Assembly (NCBI GenBank): GCA_021768625.1
Contig: JAETUM010000002.1
Coordinates: 1-64,000 of the forward strand
DNA: 64,000 nt
Source: Candidatus Stoquefichus sp.
GTDB taxonomy: Bacteria; Bacillota_I; Bacilli_A; Erysipelotrichales; Coprobacillaceae
Direction: 5' to 3'
Below, piece by piece: positions 17,396-26,429 of the stretch (position 1 is its first letter; the number at the start of each line of letters is the position of its first letter). Position numbers and translations under genes: made by a program. The notes below the pieces were generated by a model. It saw only the letters and a list, made by a program, of their open reading frames with translations, was not told the origin of the DNA and made no database searches.

Positions 17396-18674
17396 ATTTC
17401 ACATTATCTTTGATTAATTGAACAGCTTTTCTAGTAGCTAAATCATTTTCAATTTGTCCAAGTTGACCTTCAAAAATTTGCTTCACTTCGTCAACTTCTC
17501 TACCATAATATTCAGCAATAGCTTTAATTTCATCATTTATTTCATCTTCTGTGACTTCAATATTTTCAGCCTTCACAATTTCAGAAAGAATTAAATTAAA
17601 TTTCACACGATCTTCAGCTTGTTCTCTCATTTCAGCTTTCATATCTTCAGTTGTCTTTCCAGTTAATTGTTGGAATAATTCCATATTCAACCCTTGTTGA
17701 GCAATATTTTGTTCTACTTCTCTTAACATATTTTGTGTTTCTGTTTCTATCATAACTTCAGGAACATCAAAAGGTGTATTACTAATAACTGCTTTAAAGA
17801 TTTCATCATTGAATTTATTTTCAGCTTCAGTTTGTTTTCTATTTTTAATTTGTTCTTTTGTATAAGTTTCTAAATCAGCTAATGTTTCAATACCATCAAT
17901 ATTAATATCTTTAGCTAATTCATCATCAATTTCAGGTAATACTTTTGTCTTAATTTCATGAACTTTAACCTTAAATACAACTTCTTGTCCAGCTAATTCT
18001 TTTGCTTGATAATTTTCTGGGAAAGTGACATTTAATTCTTTTTCTTCATCAACTTTCATACCAATCACTTGTTCTTCAAATCCAGGAATAAAGCTTCCAG
18101 AGCCAATTTCTAAAGGATGATTTTCACCTTTTCCACCATCAAAAGCAACACCATCTTTAAATCCCTCAAAATCAATAACTGCAGTATCTCCGTTTTCTAC
18201 AGCACCATCTTCTTTAATGACTAATTCAGCAAATTGATTTTGATAATTCTTTAATTCTTCTTCAATTTCTTTCTTTGTAACTCTAACAGCAGATTTTTTA
18301 ACCTCTAATCCCTTATATTGTCCTAATTCAAATTCAGGAGCAACAGGAGCAACAACAGTTACTTTTAAAACATCTTCAGTTAATTCATCTACTTTTACTT
18401 GTGGTTGCCCTACAGGTTGAACATTATTGTCTAATAAAATACCTGCATAATTCTTTTGTAAAATAATATCAGTTGCTTCTTCTAAAATAGCTGCTTTTCC
18501 AATTCTTGCTTTTACCATTTTAGCAGGAGCTTTCCCTTGTCTAAATCCATCAATTTTTACATTTCTTGCTAATTTTGTTAATGCTTTATCTTGAGCATCT
18601 TTCCATTCTTCAGTTGAGAATGTCACTTTTACTTCTACTTCACAATTTTCTAGTTTGTTACAAACTGTTTCCAT
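17394..18674 (-). CDS. tig: Trigger factor
   Basis: Ribosome-associated chaperone and peptidyl-prolyl isomerase. The ribosome-binding loop GFRQGKAP (~43-50), the FKBP domain (VIDFEGFKDGVAFDGG, then IPGFEEQVIGM, ~155-245) and the helical C-terminal arms are all present in 426 residues. The start follows GGAGGAAG. It has its own sigma-A promoter, and a CIRCE-type inverted repeat sits just upstream of the -35, which suggests heat-shock control by HrcA. Confidence 0.97.
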   Translation of the reverse strand: METVCNKLENCEVEVKVTFSTEEWKDAQDKALTKLARNVKIDGFRQGKAPAKMVKARIGKAAILEEATDIILQKNYAGILLDNNVQPVGQPQVKVDELTEDVLKVTVVAPVAPEFELGQYKGLEVKKSAVRVTKKEIEEELKNYQNQFAELVIKEDGAVENGDTAVIDFEGFKDGVAFDGGKGENHPLEIGSGSFIPGFEEQVIGMKVDEEKELNVTFPENYQAKELAGQEVVFKVKVHEIKTKVLPEIDDELAKDINIDGIETLADLETYTKEQIKNRKQTEAENKFNDEIFKAVISNTPFDVPEVMIETETQNMLREVEQNIAQQGLNMELFQQLTGKTTEDMKAEMREQAEDRVKFNLILSEIVKAENIEVTEDEINDEIKAIAEYYGREVDEVKQIFEGQLGQIENDLATRKAVQLIKDNVK

Positions 18675-18704
18675 TTATACTTCCTCCATTATTTCAACAC
18701 GGTT

Positions 18705-18733
18705 ATTATACATGAATCATTGTCATAATGCAA
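18705..18733 (-). promoter_or_regulatory. tig promoter
   Basis: TTGCAT (18728-18733), 17-bp spacer, TATAAT (18705-18710) on the minus strand, about 30 bases before the start codon. Confidence 0.85.
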
Positions 18734-18738
18734 CTATT

Positions 18739-18765
18739 TTAACACTCTATTTGTTTGAGTGCTAA
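18739..18765. promoter_or_regulatory. CIRCE operator (HrcA site) next to tig promoter
   Basis: Minus strand TTAGCACTC, nine-base spacer, GAGTGTTAA: 17 of 18 arm positions match the CIRCE consensus TTAGCACTC-N9-GAGTGCTAA. It overlaps the last nine sense codons plus stop of the upstream TPR gene and ends 5 bases upstream of the tig -35 box. HrcA bound here could hinder polymerase at -35. Confidence 0.75.
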
Positions 18766-19662
18766 AATTTTTTGTTCAATTTCACTTCTATCACAATAAT
18801 ATAAGATTTCTAAATCATCAAAATCAACAGATATTGACTGTAATGTTGCAACATAATAATGAATAGTTGCTGCCATCACTTGATATTCATCATCATACAA
18901 TTCTTTAGGATATATTGAATATAAATAATATTCTAAATATTCAACACATTGTTGGAAAAGTGTTGGATTTTCATCCTCTAATGCATTTTCTAAACACTTA
19001 GCAACACCTTCATATTGACTTTGTTGCAAAACAAGGGGCATATAACTTGGATTAAAATGATAAATATTCCCAAATTTTTCAACCTCAAAATCTTCATCAA
19101 TTTGTTGTTCAATCATTATTTCCATCAAGATAGATTTTGCAAAATAATGACGTTCTGGATGACTTAAATATTCCCTAATTGTTGGAATAATCAATCTTAT
19201 ATTTAATTGTTGTAATTGATCTAATGCCATATATAATAAATCTTCATTACAATCTTTATTTTTTAATATTTGTTCAATTTCTTCAATAGAAAAAATTTGA
19301 TTCTTTGATTCTACTTCCCAATTGGCCTCTTGTTTATCTAATAAAACTTGATCATAAGCAGTATTGAATAACATTTCATATTGATAAGGTATATAGGGCA
19401 TAGATAGTTCTTCTATCAATATATCGATAGCTTCATCATAATCACCTAACTCTTTTAATGTTGTGACATACATAGAAACAACATCATAATATGTTTCTTT
19501 TGCACTTGCTTTTGCCAATATCCCTTCTTGTTTTGCCTGTTGATATTCTTCTAACCCAACTAAACAAACAAGTCTTAAATATCTTGTATTTTCATCATTC
19601 ATATCATTAAGCATAGATAATGCTTGTCGATATTCTCCATCTTGAATCAGTTCTTCAATCAT
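18739..19662 (-). CDS. TPR-like protein of unknown function
   Basis: A 307-residue soluble, acidic protein made of short helical pairs, such as GEYRQALSMLNDM and GDYDEAIDILIEEL. This pattern suggests tetratricopeptide repeats in the first ~80 residues, followed by a longer helical region. No catalytic motif is visible. The start at 19662 follows GAGGAGG. It stands alone between the phosphofructokinase terminator and tig. Its final codons double as a CIRCE operator. A protein-interaction role is a guess. Confidence 0.65.
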   Translation of the reverse strand: MIEELIQDGEYRQALSMLNDMNDENTRYLRLVCLVGLEEYQQAKQEGILAKASAKETYYDVVSMYVTTLKELGDYDEAIDILIEELSMPYIPYQYEMLFNTAYDQVLLDKQEANWEVESKNQIFSIEEIEQILKNKDCNEDLLYMALDQLQQLNIRLIIPTIREYLSHPERHYFAKSILMEIMIEQQIDEDFEVEKFGNIYHFNPSYMPLVLQQSQYEGVAKCLENALEDENPTLFQQCVEYLEYYLYSIYPKELYDDEYQVMAATIHYYVATLQSISVDFDDLEILYYCDRSEIEQKILALKQIEC

Positions 19663-19734
19663 TATAAACCTCCTCAACTTGTAATAGCCATTTTATCAAA
19701 GAAATATAACTTTATCAAACATAAAGTAAAGAAA

Positions 19735-19752
19735 AAGTCCAATAAAGGACTT
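19735..19752 (-). terminator. Phosphofructokinase gene terminator
   Basis: AAGTCC/GGACTT stem, 6-base loop, TTTCTTT tail on the minus strand. Confidence 0.75.
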
Positions 19753-20869
19753 ATTCATCACCAAAACATACACCAATAGCTTTTGCTGCCTTTACTAATT
19801 CACCATTAGGATCAACATGTTTTTGTTGTCCTACTTTTGCAGCACCAATGACTTCTTCCAATGAAGTATAACCCATCTTATCACCATTAATAGTAACAAC
19901 ATTACCAAATTTACCTTCATTAATTAAATCAGCAGCTGCAACACCATAGCGAACTGAAAGAATACGATCATAAGCAGATATATCTCCCCCACGAATAATA
20001 TGTCCTGGATTAACAGAACGTACTTCATGATTTGGAATAACTTTTTCCAAGTCATCAGCCACCTTAGCAGCAATACCACCTAAACGAATAGGATCTGGAG
20101 AATCTTCTACAATTTTTCCAATAACTTTTGTTCCATCTGCATATTTTGCACCTTCTGCAACTGCAACAACTGTATATGGTAATCCTGCTTCATCACGTTT
20201 TTGAATAGCTTTTGCTACATTTTCAATTGTGAAAGGAATTTCTGGAATCAAACATACACCTGCATTACCAGCCAAACCAGCATATAAAGTAATCCATCCA
20301 GCATCTCTTCCCATTAATTCACAACAAATAACACGATGATGTGATTTAGCTGTTGTTTGTAAACGATCAATAAACTCAGTTCCAACTGTCATTGCTGAAA
20401 TAAATCCATAAGTTACATCAGTACTTGCTAAATCATTATCCATTGTCTTAGGCACACCAATAACATTAACACCTTTTCTTGAGAAATCTCTTGCACTTGT
20501 TAATGTTCCATCCCCACCTAAAACAACTAAAACATCAACACCAGCTTTCTTTAAGTTTTCAACACCTACATCACTAACATCTTTTTTTACTTTTCCACCT
20601 TTTCCATCGTCAACTAAATAATCGAAAAGATTGTCTTTATTAGAACTATATAAAATTGTTCCACCTTCTTTATAGATGTTTTCAACTTTTTCTTCAGTTA
20701 ATTCTATATAGTTATTATTGTATAAACCTCTATATCCATAAACATAACCAATAACTTCCCAACCATATTTACGAATAGCAGTTTTTGTAATTGTTCTAAT
20801 AACAGCATTCAATCCAGGGCAATCTCCTCCACCTGAAAGTAATGCAATCCTTTTTACCTTCTTTTCCAT
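19751..20869 (-). CDS. pfkA: 6-phosphofructokinase
   Basis: Phosphorylates fructose 6-phosphate in glycolysis. The N-terminal GGGDCPGLNAVIR, the phosphoryl-donor loop GGDGT (~110) and PKTMDND (~133) are intact. Gly rather than Asp in GGDGT favours ATP over pyrophosphate. Lys in PKT is unlike the classical PfkA (GTIDND) and is seen in group III or mixed-substrate PFKs. Length 372 exceeds the classical 319, also like group III. The start at 20869 follows GGAGG. Donor specificity cannot be settled from sequence alone. Confidence 0.9.
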   Translation of the reverse strand: MEKKVKRIALLSGGGDCPGLNAVIRTITKTAIRKYGWEVIGYVYGYRGLYNNNYIELTEEKVENIYKEGGTILYSSNKDNLFDYLVDDGKGGKVKKDVSDVGVENLKKAGVDVLVVLGGDGTLTSARDFSRKGVNVIGVPKTMDNDLASTDVTYGFISAMTVGTEFIDRLQTTAKSHHRVICCELMGRDAGWITLYAGLAGNAGVCLIPEIPFTIENVAKAIQKRDEAGLPYTVVAVAEGAKYADGTKVIGKIVEDSPDPIRLGGIAAKVADDLEKVIPNHEVRSVNPGHIIRGGDISAYDRILSVRYGVAAADLINEGKFGNVVTINGDKMGYTSLEEVIGAAKVGQQKHVDPNGELVKAAKAIGVCFGDE

Positions 20870-20901
20870 TTTTCTTAACCTCCAATTTATCATCCTTATC
20901 T

Positions 20902-20930
20902 AGTATAATAAAATTTTTTTAAGATAGCAA
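20902..20930 (-). promoter_or_regulatory. Phosphofructokinase promoter
   Basis: TTGCTA (20925-20930), 17-bp spacer, TATACT (20902-20907) on the minus strand. Confidence 0.75.
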
Positions 20931-20990
20931 CAAAAAAATGAATTCATTTCTATGAAATTTGCTAAAAAAATCACAAAAATCAATAGAGTT

Positions 20991-21299
20991 TTATATTTGA
21001 GCGGCATTTCTTATAAATTTTGCTAATTTTTCATTAGACATATGCCCAAACATATACTCTTTTCTATCTTTTGTAAATACACAAACACCAAATGGCATAA
21101 AGCCATTTAACTTCATTGTCTCTACTTGCACAATTTGATTTAATGGAATAGTAATATCCTTACTCTTGATTGGAATAAAAAATAATTTTGCATGAAAACA
21201 CAACATTTCATCTTCAATAACAAGATTTCCATTAATATCTTGACTCTTACCAAATGTTCTTTGTTCACTTGTACAATATGGATAATATGAACACCTCAT
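20991..21299 (-). CDS. GRAM/PH-like domain protein
   Basis: A 102-residue cytoplasmic protein. The pattern GNLVIEDEMLCFHAKLFFIPI, IPLNQIVQVE and EYMFGHMSNEKLAKFI matches the strand order of small bacterial GRAM/PH-like domains. No transmembrane segment. Its ATG overlaps the maf stop (ATGA), so it belongs to the pnp-maf operon. Molecular role unknown. Confidence 0.6.
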   Translation of the reverse strand: MRCSYYPYCTSEQRTFGKSQDINGNLVIEDEMLCFHAKLFFIPIKSKDITIPLNQIVQVETMKLNGFMPFGVCVFTKDRKEYMFGHMSNEKLAKFIRNAAQI

Positions 21300-21859
21300 A
21301 ATAAAACATCTTTTTCTTTAAATATATTCATAACTCTTTGTAAAGGTAAACCAATAACATTATCAATATCTCCATTCACATGATCAACAAAACAATCAGC
21401 AGTTCCTTGAATACCATAAGCTCCTGCTTTTCCTTCCCATTCTCCTGAAGCAATATATGAATCAATCAAATGAGAAATATCTTTAAAATAAACATCTGTA
21501 CGGTCAATAAATGTCATTAATTCATCTTGAAAATATATAGCAACACTTGTATAAACTGAATGCATTTGATGAGACAATAAATTTAAAATATATTTTGCTT
21601 CATTTTCATCTTTAGCTTTTCCAATAATTTGATTTTGAAAATAAACAACTGTATCTGCACCAATAACAATATCATCTGGGTATTTTTTATGAATAGGTGT
21701 TGCTTTATCAACCGCTAACTTTTGAAATCTTTGTTCTAAGGGTAATGTATCATCTAAAGTTTCTTCAATAGAAGAAGCATCGATTATAAAATCGATGCCT
21801 GTACGTTCTAATAATTCTTTTCTTCGAGGTGAACTCGATGCAAGAATAATTTTATTCAT
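21296..21859 (-). CDS. maf: Maf-family nucleoside triphosphate pyrophosphatase
   Basis: House-cleaning pyrophosphatase acting on modified or canonical dTTP/UTP. The N-terminal [13 protein letters not shown] is diagnostic, followed by the IGADTVV motif (~68) and [11 protein letters not shown] (~145). The start at 21859 is supported by AAGGAAG upstream and by the conserved N-terminus; it overlaps the last 8 bases of pnp. In Bacillus maf lies beside radC-mre, so it has moved here. Confidence 0.94.
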   Translation of the reverse strand: MNKIILASSSPRRKELLERTGIDFIIDASSIEETLDDTLPLEQRFQKLAVDKATPIHKKYPDDIVIGADTVVYFQNQIIGKAKDENEAKYILNLLSHQMHSVYTSVAIYFQDELMTFIDRTDVYFKDISHLIDSYIASGEWEGKAGAYGIQGTADCFVDHVNGDIDNVIGLPLQRVMNIFKEKDVLL

Positions 21860-23984
21860 CTTTCTTTTCTTCCTTTTGTTTAATAGGTTTAGGTAATAGT
21901 GCTTTTCTTGAAACATTAACACCTTTATCTGTTATCTTAACGACTTTTACTTTTACAGTATCACCTATTTTTAAAACATCAGAAACTTTATTAATTCTTT
22001 CATGTGCAACATCACCAACATGTAAGAAACCATTTGTACCTTCAAATAATTCAACAAAAGCAAACTTATCTTCAACTCTTACAACTTTACCATCATAAAT
22101 TTCTCCAACTTCTGCTTTACGTACAATATTTTCAATGAGTTTTGCAGCTATATCAATAGCTTCTTGATCATAATGATAAATTGTCACACGTCCATCTTGT
22201 TCAATATCAATCTTCACATCATGAGACTTTTCAATAATTTCATTAATTGTTTTTCCACCAGTTCCAATAACATCTTTAATTTGTTCTGGTTCAATTCTCA
22301 TCATATAAACTTTAGGAGCATATTCACTTAAATGATTTCTTGGTTCATTAATTGCACCTAACATACAATCCATAATTTGTTGTCTACCAACTTTTGCTTG
22401 AGCTAAAGCTTCTTCTAAGATTTCCTTTGTTATCCCATCAATCTTAATATCCATTTGTAAAGCACAGATTCCATTTTTTGTACCTGCAACTTTGAAGTCC
22501 ATATCACCTAAATGATCTTCCATACCTTGAATATCAGTTAAAATCGTATAATCTTCTCCCTTTTTCACAAGTCCCATAGCAACACCACTTACTGGATTGC
22601 TGATAGGTACACCTGCAGCCATCAAAGCCATAGATGAAGCACAAATAGATGCTTGTGAAGAGGAACCATTTGATTCTAATACTTCAGAAACAACTCGAAT
22701 AGTATATGGGAACTCATCTTCTGAAGGAATAACTTGAGCAAGCGCTCTTTCTCCTAAAGCCCCATGTCCAATTTCACGACGTCCAGGTGCTCCCATTCTA
22801 CCAGTTTCACCTACTGAATATGGCGGAAAGTTATAGTGATGCATAAATCTCTTTTGATCTTCTAAACCTAAACCATCAATCTTTTGATGTTCTCCCAATG
22901 CGCCTAAAGTACACGCTGATAAAACCTGAGTTTCTCCACGTGTAAATAATGCAGAGCCATGAACTCTAGGCAATAAATCAACCTGAGCATTTAATGGTCT
23001 TACTTCATCAACCTTACGACCATCAGGTCTCACTTTATCTTCTGTAATTAATCTTCTTACTTCATCTTTTTCTAAATCATGTAAAACAATCTTTACTTGT
23101 TTAATAACAGATTCTTGTTCTTTTAAATCTGCATATTCTCTTTCTTCAAACATTGAAACAACTTCTGCATTAATATCATCAATTGCAGCATATCTTTCAA
23201 GTTTACCAGGAATACGAACAGCATTAATCATTCTTTCTTTTGCAATTTCTTCTACTTCCTGAACAATCTCTGGATTTAATTCAAATAAAGGAATTTCAAT
23301 TTTTTCTTTTCCACACGCTTCAACTACTTGTTCTTGGAATGCAATAAGTTCTTTAATCTTTTCATGTCCAAACATTAATGCATTCAACATTGTTTCTTCA
23401 TCAACTTCCTTTGCATCAGCCTCAACCATATTAATTGCATCTTTTGTTCCAGCAACTTCAAGATTAATTAAACTTCTTTCCATTTCCTCTGGGCCAGCAT
23501 TAACAGTAAATTCACCATCAATCAAACCAACATTAACACCAGCAATCGGTCCGTTAAAAGGAATATCAGATAAACATAATGCCAATGATGCTCCCAACAT
23601 TGCTGCCATTTCTGGAGTTGCCTCTTGATCTACAGATAATACTGTATTAACAACTTGAACTTCATTTCTGAATCCATCTGCAAATAAAGGACGAATTGGT
23701 CTATCAATCATACGTGCTGTCAATGTTCCATGTTCACTAGGACGCCCTTCTCTTTTTAAGAATCCTCCAGGAATTTTTCCTACAGAATATAATTTTTCTT
23801 CATATGTAACTGTTAATGGGAAAAAGTCTACATCTTTAGGTTCCTTCCCTGCAACAGCTGTAGATAAGATAACTGTATCGTTATATCTTACTAAAACAGA
23901 ACCATTAGCTTGTTTAGCTAATTCACCTGTTTCTACTGTTAGTTTTTTTCCATAAAATTCAGTACTAAATACTTGTTTTGACAT
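21852..23984 (-). CDS. pnp: Polyribonucleotide nucleotidyltransferase (PNPase)
   Basis: Phosphorolytic 3'-to-5' exoribonuclease of the RNA degradosome. Two RNase PH domains are visible ([21 protein letters not shown] near 50, RGETQVL and [15 protein letters not shown] near 345-410). A KH domain ([12 protein letters not shown], ~565) and an S1 domain ([19 protein letters not shown], ~625-700) follow. Length 710 is typical. It is the first gene of a pnp-maf-GRAM operon with its own promoter. Confidence 0.97.
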   Translation of the reverse strand: MSKQVFSTEFYGKKLTVETGELAKQANGSVLVRYNDTVILSTAVAGKEPKDVDFFPLTVTYEEKLYSVGKIPGGFLKREGRPSEHGTLTARMIDRPIRPLFADGFRNEVQVVNTVLSVDQEATPEMAAMLGASLALCLSDIPFNGPIAGVNVGLIDGEFTVNAGPEEMERSLINLEVAGTKDAINMVEADAKEVDEETMLNALMFGHEKIKELIAFQEQVVEACGKEKIEIPLFELNPEIVQEVEEIAKERMINAVRIPGKLERYAAIDDINAEVVSMFEEREYADLKEQESVIKQVKIVLHDLEKDEVRRLITEDKVRPDGRKVDEVRPLNAQVDLLPRVHGSALFTRGETQVLSACTLGALGEHQKIDGLGLEDQKRFMHHYNFPPYSVGETGRMGAPGRREIGHGALGERALAQVIPSEDEFPYTIRVVSEVLESNGSSSQASICASSMALMAAGVPISNPVSGVAMGLVKKGEDYTILTDIQGMEDHLGDMDFKVAGTKNGICALQMDIKIDGITKEILEEALAQAKVGRQQIMDCMLGAINEPRNHLSEYAPKVYMMRIEPEQIKDVIGTGGKTINEIIEKSHDVKIDIEQDGRVTIYHYDQEAIDIAAKLIENIVRKAEVGEIYDGKVVRVEDKFAFVELFEGTNGFLHVGDVAHERINKVSDVLKIGDTVKVKVVKITDKGVNVSRKALLPKPIKQKEEKKDE

Positions 23985-24016
23985 ATTATATTTCCACCTC
24001 GTTTATAATCTCATTC

Positions 24017-24044
24017 ATTATATCATAAAATATTCTAATAACAA
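24017..24044 (-). promoter_or_regulatory. pnp promoter
   Basis: TTGTTA (24039-24044), 16-bp spacer, TATAAT (24017-24022) on the minus strand. Confidence 0.75.
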
Positions 24045-24061
24045 ACATTTATTTCAAAAAG

Positions 24062-24085
24062 AAAAGAGATTATTACATCTCTTTT
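24062..24085 (-). terminator. Terminator after the mgtE operon
   Basis: AAAAGAGAT/ATCTCTTTT stem with a 6-base loop and CTTTTTG tail on the minus strand, overlapping the end of the 149-aa membrane gene. Confidence 0.8.
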
Positions 24086-24522
24086 ACATGTTGTAAATGT
24101 ATACCTATATGACCAATTCCCAAAATAATAGAAGAAAAGATCAATAAATATGATTGTTGTCCAATACCTAATAAAACAAATGCTATAATTGGCAATGTTG
24201 CTCCAGGAACTGGAATATACAAAAATGATTGATAAAAATCTTGAAGTGTATGTTTCCCTTTAAAATAACGAATCCAATAACATTCATATAAAATCATACA
24301 TATCATTGATAAAACAATAAAAATTGTATGATTGAATATTTGAAAACGAATAACAGCAAAGACAGTCACAAGAACTTCTCCAACTCTTTCTAAAAATATC
24401 AAACATTTATTTTCCCATGTTGAATCATAGCCTTCTGGTTGATGATAACACCATATAATATTAGGAATAAATAATATACATAAATAAATAATTCCCAATA
24501 TAGAAATATTCACTCTTTCCAT
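24073..24522 (-). CDS. Four-helix membrane protein of unknown function
   Basis: A 149-residue integral membrane protein with about four hydrophobic segments (~8-26, 52-70, 72-88, 107-145) and short polar loops. No family was recognised. It starts 8 bases after mgtE in the same operon, so a link to divalent-metal homeostasis is possible but unproven. Confidence 0.7.
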   Translation of the reverse strand: MERVNISILGIIYLCILFIPNIIWCYHQPEGYDSTWENKCLIFLERVGEVLVTVFAVIRFQIFNHTIFIVLSMICMILYECYWIRYFKGKHTLQDFYQSFLYIPVPGATLPIIAFVLLGIGQQSYLLIFSSIILGIGHIGIHLQHVKEM

Positions 24523-24530
24523 AGATAAAC

Positions 24531-25889
24531 CTATAAATTTAAAAATATACCTGCAATATTGAAATAAACAATCAGTGATAAAGCATCAACAATCGTTGTA
24601 ATAAAAGGACTTGCCATAACAGCAGGATCAAAACCAATTTTACTTGCTATAACAGGTAAAGTACAACCTACAAATTTTGCAACAATAACAGTTACAAAAA
24701 GTGTCATACAAACAACAAACGCAACAATTGTAGACGTTTGATCAATCAACATAATCTTAAAGAAATTTGCAATTGCTAAAGTTGCTCCAACCATAATAGC
24801 TACTTTCATTTCTTTCCATATAATTAATGGTAATTCTTTAAATTCAATTTCATCTAATGATAATGCACGAATAACAGATACTGAAGCTTGTGAACCACAG
24901 TTCCCTCCACTATCCATCAGCATAGGAATAAATGATGTTAATATGACACAAGTTGATAATGCAGCTTCAAAACCTTGAATAATCTTTCCAGTAATAGATG
25001 CAGAAATCATCAATAATAGCAACCAAGGCACACGTTTTTTATAAGTTTCAAAAACACTTGTTTTCATATAAGGTTGATCTGTTGGTGTAATGGCAGCCAT
25101 CATCTCAATATCCTCAGTTGCCTCTTCTTCTAAAATATCCATAACATCATCGACAGTAACAATCCCAACTAAACGATTTTCGTTATCTACAACAGGCATA
25201 GCTCCAAAATCATATTTTTGAAATTGTTTAGCAACTTCTTCTTGATCGTCTAATGTATGAAGAGTAATAACATTTTCAGTCATCAAATCTTTAATTCCCT
25301 CGTTTGCATTAGCTAAAATAATTTCTCTTAAGGTAACAGTACCTAACAAATGTTTTTGAGCATCTGTTACATAACAAATATTGATTGTTTCTTTATCTAC
25401 ACCTGTTTTTCTAATACGCTCAATAGCATCTTGGACATCCATATATGCACGTAAATCAACAAATTCCACAGTCATAATACTACCCGCTGAATCTTCAGGA
25501 TATTTCAACAAGCTATTAATATCTCTTCTTGTTTCTTGATCAGTTGCAGCTAAAACTTTTTTCACAACATTGGCTGGCATTTCTTCTAACATGTCAACAG
25601 CATCATCAGAATAAAGGTCATTCATAATTTGTCCAATTTCACGATTTGTAAGTGATTCAATGATCATTTGCTCATATTCAATTGGTATATACGAAAAAAC
25701 TTCAGCAGCATTATCTTTTGGTAACAACCTAAAAATACGCACAACATCTTCCTTATCATCTATTGTTTCAATAATTTCGGCAATATCTGCCTCATTCAAA
25801 TCAACCAGTACTTCTCTAATTTGATGATACTTCTTTTCATTTAACAAAACTTTAATTTGATTTTCTAATTCTTCAATTCTTTCTTCCAT
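24531..25889 (-). CDS. mgtE: Magnesium channel/transporter MgtE
   Basis: Dimeric Mg2+ channel gated by cytosolic Mg2+. It has an N-terminal helical domain (~1-130, with ADIAEIIE and EVFSYIP), tandem CBS domains (~140-255, including GIVTVDDVMDILEEE) and five membrane helices (~285-450), with GGNCGSQAS and the Asp-containing SPFITTIVDALSL pore segments. 452 residues is normal. The leader holds a small upstream ORF rather than a visible M-box. Confidence 0.95.
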   Translation of the reverse strand: MEERIEELENQIKVLLNEKKYHQIREVLVDLNEADIAEIIETIDDKEDVVRIFRLLPKDNAAEVFSYIPIEYEQMIIESLTNREIGQIMNDLYSDDAVDMLEEMPANVVKKVLAATDQETRRDINSLLKYPEDSAGSIMTVEFVDLRAYMDVQDAIERIRKTGVDKETINICYVTDAQKHLLGTVTLREIILANANEGIKDLMTENVITLHTLDDQEEVAKQFQKYDFGAMPVVDNENRLVGIVTVDDVMDILEEEATEDIEMMAAITPTDQPYMKTSVFETYKKRVPWLLLLMISASITGKIIQGFEAALSTCVILTSFIPMLMDSGGNCGSQASVSVIRALSLDEIEFKELPLIIWKEMKVAIMVGATLAIANFFKIMLIDQTSTIVAFVVCMTLFVTVIVAKFVGCTLPVIASKIGFDPAVMASPFITTIVDALSLIVYFNIAGIFLNL

Positions 25890-25963
25890 AATTGTTCCTC
25901 CAGATTTAATTGTATATTTTGAAAACGCCTCGACTCGGGAACATCATTATCTTTATAAAACAT
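25865..25963 (-). CDS. mgtE leader ORF (32 codons)
   Basis: A short ORF begins at 25963 after GAAAGGATGTGAT, which matches the ideal Shine-Dalgarno GAAAGGAGGTGAT at 12 of 13 positions. It ends 25 bases inside mgtE, in a different frame. The product starts MFYKDNDVPESRR and is rich in charged residues. It fills most of the ~100-nt leader between a TATAAT promoter element and mgtE. Translation is very likely; a regulatory role on mgtE is inferred from position. Confidence 0.6.
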   Translation of the reverse strand: MFYKDNDVPESRRFQNIQLNLEEQLWKKELKN

Positions 25964-26000
25964 ACAATCACATCCTTTCAAAACAATTTTAACCATACAC

Positions 26001-26029
26001 ATTATAGACCAAAAAAAGAAAAAAAGATA
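26001..26029 (-). promoter_or_regulatory. mgtE promoter
   Basis: A perfect TATAAT (26001-26006) on the minus strand, with a poor -35 (TATCTT, 17-bp spacing) that lies within the rpsO terminator. Confidence 0.55.
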
Positions 26030-26049
26030 TTATTTTTAATATCTTTTTT
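26020..26049 (-). terminator. rpsO terminator
   Basis: GATATTA/TAATATC core stem extended by A/T pairs, 4-base loop, then long T runs on the minus strand. Confidence 0.8.
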
Positions 26050-26314
26050 ATCTTCTTAATCCTAATTTGTCAACCAATGCAGTATATCTATCAAGATCTT
26101 TATTCTTTAAATATTTTAATAAATCTCTTCTTCTACCAACTTTCTTTAAAAGACCTCTATTAGAATGATAATCTTTTTTATGAACTTTAAAATGCTCATT
26201 TAATTTGTTGATATCAGCAGTTAATACAGCAATTTGAACTTCTGGAGAACCTGTATCTCCTTCTTTTCTTGCATATTCTTGCATAATAGCAGTTTTTTCT
26301 TCTTTAGTTAACAT
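26048..26314 (-). CDS. rpsO: Small ribosomal subunit protein uS15
   Basis: 30S protein that binds the 16S central domain. The 88 residues match the family length, and [31 protein letters not shown] and LLKYLKNKD are conserved. Monocistronic, with its own promoter, leader and terminator. The leader contains a hairpin set that may be an S15 autoregulatory site. Confidence 0.97.
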   Translation of the reverse strand: MLTKEEKTAIMQEYARKEGDTGSPEVQIAVLTADINKLNEHFKVHKKDYHSNRGLLKKVGRRRDLLKYLKNKDLDRYTALVDKLGLRR

Positions 26315-26343
26315 ATTGTTCTTCCTCCTTCAATTTTTAACTT

Positions 26344-26392
26344 AGCTATTTCCAAGGTATAGATTGAGGACTCATATATCCTAGAGATAGCC
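26344..26392 (-). ncRNA. Possible S15-binding leader structure
   Basis: In the rpsO 5' leader, GCTAT (minus strand of 26387-26391) pairs with ATAGC (of 26345-26349) and encloses an AGGA/TCCT hairpin (26367-26382). S15 leaders regulate rpsO in many bacteria, but their structures vary, so this is only a candidate. Confidence 0.35.
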
Positions 26393-26401
26393 GCATTAGT
26401 A

Positions 26402-26429
26402 ATTATAAAGATTATAATAAATAAGTCAA
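26402..26429 (-). promoter_or_regulatory. rpsO promoter
   Basis: TTGACT (26424-26429), 16-bp spacer, TATAAT (26402-26407) on the minus strand. The -35 box overlaps the stop codon of the upstream DMT gene. Confidence 0.8.

Noticed and set aside
25890-26000. M-box (ykoK) riboswitch before mgtE
   Set aside because: The leader is only about 100 nt and shows neither the conserved M-box helices nor a terminator; the upstream ORF explains most of it.
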